The translations under genes were made by a program, and so were the position numbers. The notes beneath the pieces are model-generated. The model saw nothing but the letters and a program-made list of their open reading frames with translations. It ran no database searches and was not told the origin of the DNA. Shown here one piece after another: positions 1 through 5,080 of a DNA stretch of 5,080 nucleotides. How positions within the stretch are numbered: position 1 is the first letter of the stretch; every line of letters starts with the position of its first letter. Source of the stretch: Candidatus Dormiibacterota bacterium (GTDB lineage: Bacteria > Chloroflexota > Dormibacteria > Aeolococcales > Aeolococcaceae); the NCBI GenBank assembly GCA_019236085.1, contig JAFAJR010000389.1:1-5080 (forward strand). The letters are read 5' to 3'.

Positions 1-263
1 TCGACAGCGACCCTCGTGCCGATCTCGGGCTTGACCACACCGTCGCCGAGGGCTGCGACCTCACCGCACATCTCGTGACCGAGAACCCTGGGTGGGTGCA
101 CGCGAGCCGCAGCCCAGGCGTTCCAATCCCAGAGATGCACATCGGTGCCACACACAGACGTCGCTGTCACGCGCAACAGGACTTCGCCGGCTGCGGGTGA
201 CGGCTCCGGTACGTCGCCGATGGTGAACCCAGGACCGGGCGCGGCCTTCAACACTGCCAGCAT
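1..263 (-). CDS. tdh: L-threonine 3-dehydrogenase-like zinc alcohol dehydrogenase, N-terminal part (runs off left edge)
   Basis: This is the first 87 residues of a medium-chain, zinc-dependent dehydrogenase; the rest lies beyond the window edge. The GroES-like N-terminal domain carries SVCGTDVHLWDW (Cys38, Thr40, His43) and RVLGHEMCGEV (His63, Glu64). Cys38, the Thr/His pair and His63-Glu64 fall at the same positions as the catalytic-zinc site of E. coli threonine dehydrogenase, and CGTDVH plus a following Trp-rich stretch is typical of Tdh rather than of general alcohol dehydrogenases. Tdh oxidises L-threonine with NAD+ to 2-amino-3-ketobutyrate in the cytosol. The start is fixed: a TAA stop lies five codons upstream of this ATG with no other start between. 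No Shine-Dalgarno sequence is visible, so a very short leader is possible. The structural zinc site and NAD-binding domain are out of view, so sorbitol/butanediol dehydrogenase relatives cannot be fully excluded. Confidence 0.85.
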   Translation of the reverse strand, partial: MLAVLKAAPGPGFTIGDVPEPSPAAGEVLLRVTATSVCGTDVHLWDWNAWAAARVHPPRVLGHEMCGEVAALGDGVVKPEIGTRVAV

Positions 264-274
264 CGCAGCGGCTG

Positions 275-280
275 ATTATG
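275..280 (-). promoter_or_regulatory. Candidate -10 element for the tdh-like gene
   Basis: On the minus strand CATAAT matches the TATAAT consensus at five of six positions and ends 11 bases before the tdh-like ATG. This would give a leader of only a few bases, in line with the missing ribosome binding site. The sequence 17 bases further upstream (GACGAA) is a poor -35, so the assignment rests on the -10 alone. Confidence 0.25.
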
Positions 281-368
281 GCCGTGGCGATGCACACTTC
301 GTCCGCGCCAGGTCCGGGTGCGGGTCGCAGCATCCTCGCAAGAGCAGCGCGCCGCTGCGGCGCTCAGT

Positions 369-372
369 GAGG
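369..372 (+). promoter_or_regulatory. Ribosome binding site deciding the toxin start
   Basis: GAGG lies 7 bases before the ATG at 380, a normal spacing. It lies only 1 base before the ATG at 374 and 13 before the ATG at 386. This favours 380 as the start. An in-frame TGA (368-370) overlaps this site and closes the frame upstream. Confidence 0.5.
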
Positions 373-379
373 AATGGCG

Positions 380-847
380 ATGCGCATGGAGGGTGTCGAG
401 GGCCTGGAGCGGCCGCGGCCTGGGCTGCCGCTGCCGGTGCAGGACCTCGGCGTGTACGAGCGGCACGGCGGTCACACACTGCGCCGCCATGTGAACGTCA
501 CCGCTGACGACGTGCTGCACCGCATCGTGGCCGGCGGTGTCGCAGGTGACGGGCTCTTCGTTGACCGGGAGACGGCACAGCGCTGCATCCGGAGCGCCAT
601 GAACCGTCGCGCCGACAGCATCCGCTCCTGGCTTCGTGGCCGCGACAAGGGTGCTCCGTATGTCTTCGATGAGGATATGCACGAGGTCATCGGTCGTTCG
701 CTGACCTGGGCAGACGTTCAGCGCGGCCTAACCGTGCCGCATCCCGTCAGCGGAGTGCGGCTGGTGCTGCGGCGGCGCAGCGAGCTTCCCGGAGGCTTCA
801 CCGTTGTCACCGCGTACCCGGCCCGGGCTCGCCGCTCGCAACGCTGA
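380..847 (+). CDS. Stand-alone RNase A-like toxin (CdiA-CT RNase_A_bac family)
   Basis: This 155-residue protein (157 if the ATG at 374 is used) is almost wholly a bacterial RNase A-like toxin domain, the family defined by the CdiA-CT toxin of Yersinia kristensenii. Family marks in order are GGHTLRRHV (residues 30-38), the FVDRETAQRCI helix (60-70), a central RADSIRSWLRG helix, the strand GVRLVLRR (125-132) and the terminal FTVVTAYP (140-147). The spacing His37 to Arg48 and the pair Thr144/Tyr146 match the active-site residues I recall for the Yersinia toxin (His175, Arg186, Thr276, Tyr278). The expected activity is cleavage of cellular RNA. About 25 Pro/Arg-rich residues precede the domain. 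There is no signal peptide, membrane segment, VENN motif or delivery domain, and an in-frame TGA at 368 shows it is not the tail of a longer open frame. The protein is basic (about 26 K/R against 18 D/E). The immunity gene follows after 14 bases. Family call is strong; the biological role is inferred. Confidence 0.85.
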   Translation: MRMEGVEGLERPRPGLPLPVQDLGVYERHGGHTLRRHVNVTADDVLHRIVAGGVAGDGLFVDRETAQRCIRSAMNRRADSIRSWLRGRDKGAPYVFDEDMHEVIGRSLTWADVQRGLTVPHPVSGVRLVLRRRSELPGGFTVVTAYPARARRSQR

Positions 848-848
848 C

Positions 849-855
849 AAGGAGG
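849..855 (+). promoter_or_regulatory. Strong Shine-Dalgarno of the immunity gene
   Basis: AAGGAGG is a near-perfect match to the anti-Shine-Dalgarno sequence, 6 bases before the immunity ATG and one base after the toxin stop codon. It is much stronger than the toxin's own GAGG, which would favour excess immunity protein from a shared transcript. Confidence 0.8.
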
Positions 856-861
856 ATCGCA

Positions 862-1206
862 ATGCACGGGATCATCGACATCGAGCGCACGATCGGCAAC
901 GCCGATTCGGAATTTCCTGCGCTCTACCGGATGTTCGGCGGCTACTTCCACCAGGACTGGCAGGACGAGCACGCCACGGCGCAGGCCGCCGCCGCCGCCT
1001 TCTCGCGGGAAGCGCAGAAGACCACAGTGAACGCAGCACTCGCGGAGATCGTGAGCCTGCAGCAGATGCAGCTGCCGGACGACGAGCTCGGGCGTCTGCT
1101 GACCGAGGGCTTCGACTGCAACTACCGGCCGCGACGCGACGGCCTCAGCAACGCTGCGTGGCTGGAGTTGCTGGCTGCGACGTTGCAAACGCCACAGGGG
1201 TCGTGA
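862..1206 (+). CDS. cdiI: CdiI-type immunity protein (CdiI_2 family)
   Basis: The 114-residue product resembles the small CdiI_2 immunity family. The signature FPALYRMFGGYFHQDW spans residues 18-33 and is followed by an Ala-rich helical middle (about 38-82). The typical C-terminal stretch FDCNYRPRRDGLSNAAWL lies at 84-101. Such proteins bind and block a cognate CdiA-CT toxin in the cytosol and protect the producer and its kin. The product is acidic (16 D/E against 8 K/R), opposite in charge to the toxin encoded just upstream, as expected for a toxin/immunity complex. The 14-base gap and the strong Shine-Dalgarno indicate co-transcription and efficient translation. No signal peptide or membrane segment is present. 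Its stop is 4 bases from the stop of the convergent exonuclease gene, leaving no room for a separate terminator. The gene symbol follows the family name; pairing with this particular toxin is inferred from adjacency. Confidence 0.85.
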   Translation: MHGIIDIERTIGNADSEFPALYRMFGGYFHQDWQDEHATAQAAAAAFSREAQKTTVNAALAEIVSLQQMQLPDDELGRLLTEGFDCNYRPRRDGLSNAAWLELLAATLQTPQGS

Positions 1207-1210
1207 GAGC

Positions 1211-2044
1211 TCAGAGCCCGCGAAACTCGACCACCACCGGCGCGTGGTCGGACGGGAACTTGCCTTTGCGCATCTCGCGATCCACGTAGGCGTCGTGCAG
1301 GGCAGTCCGCAGAGGTTCGCTCACCAGGACGAGGTCGATGCGCATGCCGAGGTTCTTGTGGAAGTTGCCCGCACGGTAGTCCCAGTAGGTGAAGGGGTAG
1401 TCGTGCTTAACCGGCCGCGGAAGGATGTCGTGCAGCCCCAGCTTCTGCAGGGCCGCGACGGCATCGCGTTCCGGTGGCGTGACATGCGTCGAGTTGGCGA
1501 AGGCTGCGGGATCCCACACGTCGCGATCCGTGGGTGCGACGTTGAAGTCGCCACACAGCGCCAGCGGTTCGCCGCGTTGCATCTCCGCCGCCGCGACGGC
1601 ATCGAGAGCCCGCAGCCAGCGGAGCTTGTACGCGTAGTGAGCGTGTCCCGGCTCCCTGCCGTTCGGAATGTAGAGCGACCAGACACGGAGCGGTCCGCAC
1701 GTGGCACCGATGGCGCGCGCTTCCACGCGGCCCTCGAACCCCTCGTCACCGGTGAGCCCGGTGCTGACGTCGTCGATCCCCACGCGGGACGCGATCGCCA
1801 CACCGTTCCACGGCCCCTGACCAGCCGCGACCACCTCGTACCCCAAACCGGACAGCTCGAGCCGTGGCAGCTTCTCATCGGCGATCTTGGTCTCCTGCAG
1901 GCACACAACATGCGGCTGCAATCGCTCCAGCCACTCCAGCAGCCGCGGCATGCGCGGCCCGATGGAGTTGACGTTCCAGGTGGCGAGGACGAGGTCGGTC
2001 ACGGCGGCTGATGATGCCAGCCCGGTGGCGGCCGCCGGACTCAC
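1211..2044 (-). CDS. xthA: Exodeoxyribonuclease III (AP endonuclease)
   Basis: This is an exonuclease III-family metal-dependent nuclease: it cuts the backbone 5' of abasic sites in base-excision repair and has 3'-5' exonuclease and 3'-phosphatase activity. Numbered from the GTG at 2044 (277 residues), the active site is complete: LATWNVNSI (Asn24), LQETK (Glu51), LYIPNG (Tyr125), CGDFNVAP (Asp166, Asn168), MRIDLVL (Asp237) and SDHAPV (Asp266, His267). YPFTYWDYRAGNFHKNLGMR is the conserved stretch before the RID motif. I chose GTG 2044 because it forms a GTGA overlap with the stop of the upstream phosphatidyltransferase gene. The family N-terminus instead fits GTG 2002 (263 residues, starting MTDLVLATWN); that start would leave a 38-base gap without a Shine-Dalgarno. 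The 14 extra residues are Ala/Ser-rich. The function is firm, the start is not. Confidence 0.93.
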   Translation of the reverse strand: MSPAAATGLASSAAVTDLVLATWNVNSIGPRMPRLLEWLERLQPHVVCLQETKIADEKLPRLELSGLGYEVVAAGQGPWNGVAIASRVGIDDVSTGLTGDEGFEGRVEARAIGATCGPLRVWSLYIPNGREPGHAHYAYKLRWLRALDAVAAAEMQRGEPLALCGDFNVAPTDRDVWDPAAFANSTHVTPPERDAVAALQKLGLHDILPRPVKHDYPFTYWDYRAGNFHKNLGMRIDLVLVSEPLRTALHDAYVDREMRKGKFPSDHAPVVVEFRGL

Positions 2045-2847
2045 CGGGCAGCGAGCGGAGCGCTGCGGACTCGAGCTGCCAGCGACACGAAGTGCAGCAC
2101 CAGCGTCGGCACCAGCAGGGGCAGCGCTGTCACGAGCGCAGCAAGCCACACTGGTCCGGCGGCGAGATCGACGATGAACAGGACGAAGAGCACGAAACCG
2201 GTGAGGATCGTGTTGCGACGTCCCCAGCGTGTGTGCACCAGCTCTGGACGGCGTCGCGCAAGGAACACGAACGGCGTCAGCAGCACCGGGCCCGCATAGC
2301 GAAACGCGATGAGTGCTGCAAGCCACAGGGGCACGATCCCCAAGGCGTAGCTCCCCGCGGCGGCGACCAGGAAGAAGAGCGTGTCCATGAACGGGTCGAG
2401 TGCCTTACCCAGCCGCGTCACCGGCCCCACCGACCGCGCGACGACACCATCGACGGCGTCGAGCATGCCCGCGGCGCCGCCCACACCGGCGAACAACGCC
2501 AGACCTTCGCGACCAGGGAGATCGAACAGCGCTGTGAGCAGCACCGGCATGCACATCCACGCCCGAAGCCCGGTGAGCCCGTTGGGCACTCCATAGTGAT
2601 CGACGCGCTCGCCGCCGGGCGTGTCGAGCATGGAGGCGCCGCCGGTGAACACCACACAGATGAGCACCCACCACAGCGCCGTGAGCAGCAGCGCCTGCGC
2701 CAGACGGCCGCCGGGCGCCAGCAGCGCGACAGCCGCGGCATAGGCCATCGACAGCACGAGGCCGGCGGTGCACCACGCGGTCAGCGACCTGCGCAACTTC
2801 GGTTGCGCCGAGAGACGCGAGAACGCCTCAGCGTAAAGGCCGAACAA
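2041..2847 (-). CDS. CDP-alcohol phosphatidyltransferase family membrane protein
   Basis: This is a 268-residue integral membrane enzyme of the CDP-alcohol phosphatidyltransferase family, which transfers a phosphatidyl group from a CDP-linked lipid to an alcohol, releasing CMP. The catalytic motif is intact: DAVDGVVAR followed by eight residues, G147, D151 and D155 (D130, D133, G134, A137-R138, then G-x3-D-x3-D). The usual family opening (GVPNGLTGLRAW) begins only at residue 86. It is preceded by two extra hydrophobic segments at about 24-44 and 50-70. Further hydrophobic segments lie near 97-108, 156-170, 174-196, 213-231 and 233-256. The acceptor (glycerol-3-phosphate, inositol phosphate, serine or other) cannot be told from sequence alone. 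The start is uncertain: TTG 2847 lacks a well-placed ribosome binding site, whereas an in-frame CTG at 2856 has GGAGAG upstream at good spacing. It heads a likely two-gene transcript with the exonuclease III gene. Confidence 0.9.
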   Translation of the reverse strand: MFGLYAEAFSRLSAQPKLRRSLTAWCTAGLVLSMAYAAAVALLAPGGRLAQALLLTALWWVLICVVFTGGASMLDTPGGERVDHYGVPNGLTGLRAWMCMPVLLTALFDLPGREGLALFAGVGGAAGMLDAVDGVVARSVGPVTRLGKALDPFMDTLFFLVAAAGSYALGIVPLWLAALIAFRYAGPVLLTPFVFLARRRPELVHTRWGRRNTILTGFVLFVLFIVDLAAGPVWLAALVTALPLLVPTLVLHFVSLAARVRSAPLAAR

Positions 2848-2890
2848 GCCGTGCAGCGATTGCTCTCCGTGTCGGTCCGGCGGCCGGCTG

Positions 2891-2896
2891 TGTATA
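2891..2896 (-). promoter_or_regulatory. Candidate -10 of the phosphatidyltransferase/xthA unit
   Basis: Minus-strand TATACA lies about 43 bases before the TTG at 2847 in the short divergent gap. It would give a leader of roughly 35 bases containing GGAGAG (2863-2868). No convincing -35 is seen, so this is a weak call. Confidence 0.25.
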
Positions 2897-2900
2897 GCAT
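2895..2900 (+). promoter_or_regulatory. Candidate -10 for a leaderless transcript
   Basis: TAGCAT fits the actinobacterial TANNNT pattern, and its last T is 7 bases before the GTG start at 2907, the usual distance from a -10 to the first transcribed base. No Shine-Dalgarno precedes that GTG. The mRNA may therefore begin at the start codon itself. The -35 region is unremarkable. Confidence 0.4.
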
Positions 2901-2906
2901 GGGAGT

Positions 2907-3305
2907 GTGCCGTGGGCGCTGCTCGTCCGGTTGCTTGTCAGGGTGCTCGCCGGCCTGTTCCTCTGGCGGGTGACGGGCTCACGGCGCCCGGGAACCGGCC
3001 GCTCGGTGCCGCCGCAAAGAGCGTCGCGGCTGGGCAACATGCCATCGGCGTCAGCCATCCGGCAGAGCGCAGCACTGGGGTGGCACATCACCGCCGTTGC
3101 CGGATTCGCCGCGGTGGCAGCGGTGCTGGTGACAGCCGGGACGACGCTCACCGTGCTGTCGCCGCGATGGCTCGGCATAGCGCTCCTCGTCGTAGCCGTC
3201 ATCGCGATGTCGGCTGCAGCGCTGGAGGTGCGGTCGCTGCTGCGGCTGGTCGCGGTTCGCCGCCGGGAGCGACAGGCTCAGGCGCTGCGCAGCGAGCTCA
3301 GCTGA
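2907..3305 (+). CDS. Small membrane protein of unknown function
   Basis: I do not recognise this 132-residue protein. It has a hydrophobic, Arg-punctuated N-terminus (about 2-21), then a polar Arg/Pro/Ser linker (22-56). Two clear membrane segments follow, GWHITAVAGFAAVAAVLVTA (58-77) and WLGIALLVVAVIAMSAAALE (87-106), joined by a short turn. A basic cytoplasmic-looking tail follows (RRRERQAQALRSELS). GC-rich third positions run through the whole frame, supporting real coding. The GTG at 2907 is chosen because it sits directly behind a TANNNT -10; the next in-frame Met (residue 45) would remove the first hydrophobic stretch. The gene is divergent from the phosphatidyltransferase with a 59-base gap, and its 3' end overlaps the convergent lpd stop by 8 bases. 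Two helices plus a charged tail could suit a small accessory subunit, but nothing shows what it does. Confidence 0.65.
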   Translation: MPWALLVRLLVRVLAGLFLWRVTGSRRPGTGRSVPPQRASRLGNMPSASAIRQSAALGWHITAVAGFAAVAAVLVTAGTTLTVLSPRWLGIALLVVAVIAMSAAALEVRSLLRLVAVRRRERQAQALRSELS

Positions 3306-4665
3306 GGTACGGCGCCACCCCGTCACCCTGCTGCGCTGAGTCCATGACCAGCTCGCTGACCGTGGGATGCGCGTGGATGACGCTGCCCAGGTCGTCCAGG
3401 CTGAGGCCATCGCTGATGGCGACGGCAACCTCGTGGATGATCTCGACGGCGTGCGCTCCCATGACGGTTGCGCCGACGATGCGGTCGGTGGCGGCCTCTG
3501 CGTAGAGCTGCGCGACGCCGTCCGGCTCGCCTTCGCCGAGCGCCTTGCCGTTGCCCAGGTAGCGGGCCTGCCCGGTCTTCACCTCGATGCCCGCCTCCTT
3601 CGCGGTGTCCGTGTTCAGGCCAACCATGGCTATTTCCGGGTGCGTGTAGATGCATGAGGGCACCACTGTGCGATCCATCGGCATCACCAGGTGGCCGAGC
3701 GCGTTCTCCACGGCGCGTTCGCCTTCGGCGCTGCCCAGATGGGCGAGCTGGAGGCCGCCGATGCAGTCGCCCGCGCCCCAGATCCGCGGGTTGGCGCTGC
3801 GCAGCATGGCGTCGACCACCAGGTGGTCGCGCTCGTTGATCACAACTCCAGCATCCTCCAGGCCGATGCCGCGGGTCTGCGGGCGGCGGCCCACTGACAC
3901 CAGCATGAGGTCGGCCTCGACCGCGGTCCCGTCGTCGAGGGCGGCGGTCAGCGAGTTGCTGCCATATTCGACACGTTCAAGGCGGCGGCCGGTGTGAAAG
4001 ACAATGCCCTCCTTCTCCACCAGGCGCCGGAACTGCTGCACAATGCGCGAGTCGACGCCCGCCAGCACCTGCGGCAGCATCTCGACGACCGTGACCCGAG
4101 CCCCCAACGCCACGAAGAGGCTGGCGAACTCGCAGCCCACAACCCCGCCACCTATGACCAGCAGATGCTCCGGCACACGCTCCAGCCGAAGGATGCCGTT
4201 CGACGTCACCACCAGCGGATGCTCCATGTCCACACCTGGAAGGCCGGACGGCTCTGTGCCGACGCACACGACGAGATGGTCGAACTCGTGGCGCTCGCCG
4301 TCTGCGACCACCGCGTCACCGTCGACAATGCCCTGCGCCTTCACGACCCGCACGTCGTGTCGCTTGCACGCGGCAGCCACACCGTTGCGCATGCGCAGCA
4401 CCACCTCTTCCTTGCGTTCCATCATGCGCTGGAAATCCACCTGCGGTGGTGCCACGGTGATGCCGAACTCGCCGGCACGGCGGATCTTGCGCAGCAGGTC
4501 GGCGCCGGCGAGGAGCGATTTGGTGGGGATGCAGCCCCAGTTGAGGCACGTGCCACCGAGCTCGGCGCGCTCCACCATCGTCACCGACGCGCCGAGCTGC
4601 GCCGCGCGAAGTGCTGCCACATCGCCGGCGGGCCCGCCGCCGAGCACCACGACGCGCTGGGTCAC
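3298..4665 (-). CDS. lpdA: Dihydrolipoyl dehydrogenase (E3)
   Basis: The 455-residue flavoprotein reoxidises dihydrolipoyl groups of 2-oxo acid dehydrogenase complexes, passing electrons via FAD and a redox disulfide to NAD+ in the cytosol. The parts seen are the FAD-binding VVVLGGGPAG (5-14), the redox-active disulfide GGTCLNWGCIPTK (Cys40, Cys45) and the NAD-binding VIGGGVVGCEFA (170-181) with acidic Glu195 after the next strand. The second FAD motif WGAGDC is at 296-301. The dimerisation domain ends in HAHPTVSE, giving the catalytic base pair His433 and Glu438. Length is slightly below the usual 460-475 but no motif is missing. The start is the GTG at 4665, whose GTGA overlaps the E1 gene's stop; the frame remains open further upstream only as a shadow of the E1 gene. 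Translational coupling with E1 ties this E3 to the 2-oxoglutarate dehydrogenase complex. Confidence 0.96.
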   Translation of the reverse strand: MTQRVVVLGGGPAGDVAALRAAQLGASVTMVERAELGGTCLNWGCIPTKSLLAGADLLRKIRRAGEFGITVAPPQVDFQRMMERKEEVVLRMRNGVAAACKRHDVRVVKAQGIVDGDAVVADGERHEFDHLVVCVGTEPSGLPGVDMEHPLVVTSNGILRLERVPEHLLVIGGGVVGCEFASLFVALGARVTVVEMLPQVLAGVDSRIVQQFRRLVEKEGIVFHTGRRLERVEYGSNSLTAALDDGTAVEADLMLVSVGRRPQTRGIGLEDAGVVINERDHLVVDAMLRSANPRIWGAGDCIGGLQLAHLGSAEGERAVENALGHLVMPMDRTVVPSCIYTHPEIAMVGLNTDTAKEAGIEVKTGQARYLGNGKALGEGEPDGVAQLYAEAATDRIVGATVMGAHAVEIIHEVAVAISDGLSLDDLGSVIHAHPTVSELVMDSAQQGDGVAPYLS

Positions 4666-5080
4666 GAGCTGATGGCGACCGGCTTGCCGAGCGCTTCGGT
4701 GACGATGCGTTCCTGCTCGAGGCGATGCGAGCCGGCGAATCCCTCCGACGGCGACGCGCGGCGCGGGCGGCCGATGTACTGCACCCTCGGGCCCTCGGTC
4801 CGCTTGCGCAGGTGCAGAGACACGTGGCCCCAGGCGCCCATGTTGGACGGTTCCTCCTGCACCCAGTACAACCGTTCGAGGTTGGGATAGGACTCGATCA
4901 GCCGGCCCACGGCGTTGGCGGGGAATGGATGCAACAGCTCCACTCGCGCTATGGCGATGTCGTCTGCCGCACCACGAGCCTCGTTGAGCTGCAGGTCGTA
5001 GTACACATGGCCGCTGCACAGCAACAGCGTGCGGATCGCACCGCGCCGAGTGGCTGCACCCGGGTCCTCGATGACGGTCT
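4662..5080 (-). CDS. sucA: 2-oxoglutarate dehydrogenase E1 component, C-terminal part (runs off right edge)
   Basis: Only the last 138 residues are in the window, reading into the right edge without interruption. They match the C-terminal domain of thiamine-diphosphate 2-oxoglutarate dehydrogenase/decarboxylase E1 enzymes. The marks in order are TVIEDP, TLLLCSGHVYYDL, VELLHPFP, WVQEEPSNMGAWGHV and YIGRPRRASPSEGF, followed by a Glu/Gln-containing terminal helix (HRLEQERIVTEAL). The enzyme decarboxylates 2-oxoglutarate and reductively succinylates the lipoyl group of E2 in the TCA cycle. The catalytic thiamine-diphosphate residues are outside the window. In some actinobacteria this gene carries a fused E2-like acyltransferase domain at its N-terminus (OdhA/Kgd type); that cannot be seen here, although no separate E2 gene lies between it and lpd. 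The stop overlaps the lpd GTG start. Confidence 0.93.
   Translation of the reverse strand, partial: TVIEDPGAATRRGAIRTLLLCSGHVYYDLQLNEARGAADDIAIARVELLHPFPANAVGRLIESYPNLERLYWVQEEPSNMGAWGHVSLHLRKRTEGPRVQYIGRPRRASPSEGFAGSHRLEQERIVTEALGKPVAISS

Noticed and set aside
145..507. Plus-strand frame ahead of the toxin that might encode a missing delivery domain
   Set aside because: It is in a different frame from the toxin, mostly antisense to the tdh-like gene, and low-complexity; no delivery motif is visible.
1200..1215. Small palindrome GAGCTC between convergent stops as a bidirectional terminator
   Set aside because: The stem is too short and there is no loop or T-tract; it is just as likely chance.
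804..1289. Alternative plus-strand frame across the immunity gene
   Set aside because: It lacks a ribosome binding site and has Arg/Ala-rich shadow composition, while the overlapping 862-1206 frame has family motifs and a strong Shine-Dalgarno.
1244..2011. Plus-strand open frame of 255 codons
   Set aside because: It is antisense to exonuclease III, whose active-site residues are all present on the other strand.
2011..2973. Long plus-strand open frame of 320 codons
   Set aside because: It is antisense to the phosphatidyltransferase with its intact catalytic motif and into xthA; its product is low-complexity His/Arg/Gln-rich, typical of a GC-rich shadow frame.
3994..4890. Plus-strand open frame of 298 codons
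   Set aside because: It lies opposite lpd and the E1 gene, both of which show full family motifs; the product has unusual His/Ala/Arg-rich composition and no recognisable domain.
4666..5019. N-terminal extension of lpd to an upstream start (573 codons in total)
   Set aside because: The extra part overlaps the E1 C-terminus in another frame and resembles nothing; the lpd family N-terminus fits the GTG at 4665 exactly.

Overview
The window is GC-rich (roughly two thirds G+C, with strong G/C preference at third codon positions). It is densely packed, with alternative starts common (GTG and probably TTG) and one start that looks leaderless. Together with the gene content this suggests a chromosomal segment of a high-GC bacterium, most likely an actinobacterium; no taxonomic marker is present, so this is an inference. 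Seven or eight genes are supported, two of them cut by the window edges, and no gene-free stretch exceeds about 120 bases.

Left edge (1-263, minus): the N-terminal third of a zinc-dependent medium-chain dehydrogenase that looks like L-threonine 3-dehydrogenase. Divergent from it (380-1206, plus) is the most notable part of the window, a compact two-gene toxin/immunity cassette. The first gene encodes a short basic protein that is almost entirely a CdiA-CT-type bacterial RNase A-like domain. The second encodes an acidic CdiI-type immunity protein with a near-perfect ribosome binding site. No CdiA filament, secretion gene or delivery domain is attached, so this is an orphan effector/immunity module wedged between housekeeping genes.

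Middle (1211-2847, minus): a two-gene unit of a multi-pass CDP-alcohol phosphatidyltransferase (phospholipid head-group enzyme) followed by exodeoxyribonuclease III (AP endonuclease, base-excision repair). A GTGA stop/start overlap may join them. Divergent from this unit (2907-3305, plus) is a small unrecognised membrane protein whose GTG start sits right behind a TANNNT -10 element.

Right side (3298-5080, minus): the C-terminal end of a 2-oxoglutarate dehydrogenase E1 component followed, with a GTGA overlap, by a complete dihydrolipoyl dehydrogenase (E3). These belong to one TCA-cycle complex; no separate E2 gene lies between them. The lpd stop overlaps the convergent membrane-protein gene by 8 bases. 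No tRNA, rRNA, CRISPR array, insertion sequence or convincing terminator hairpin was seen.
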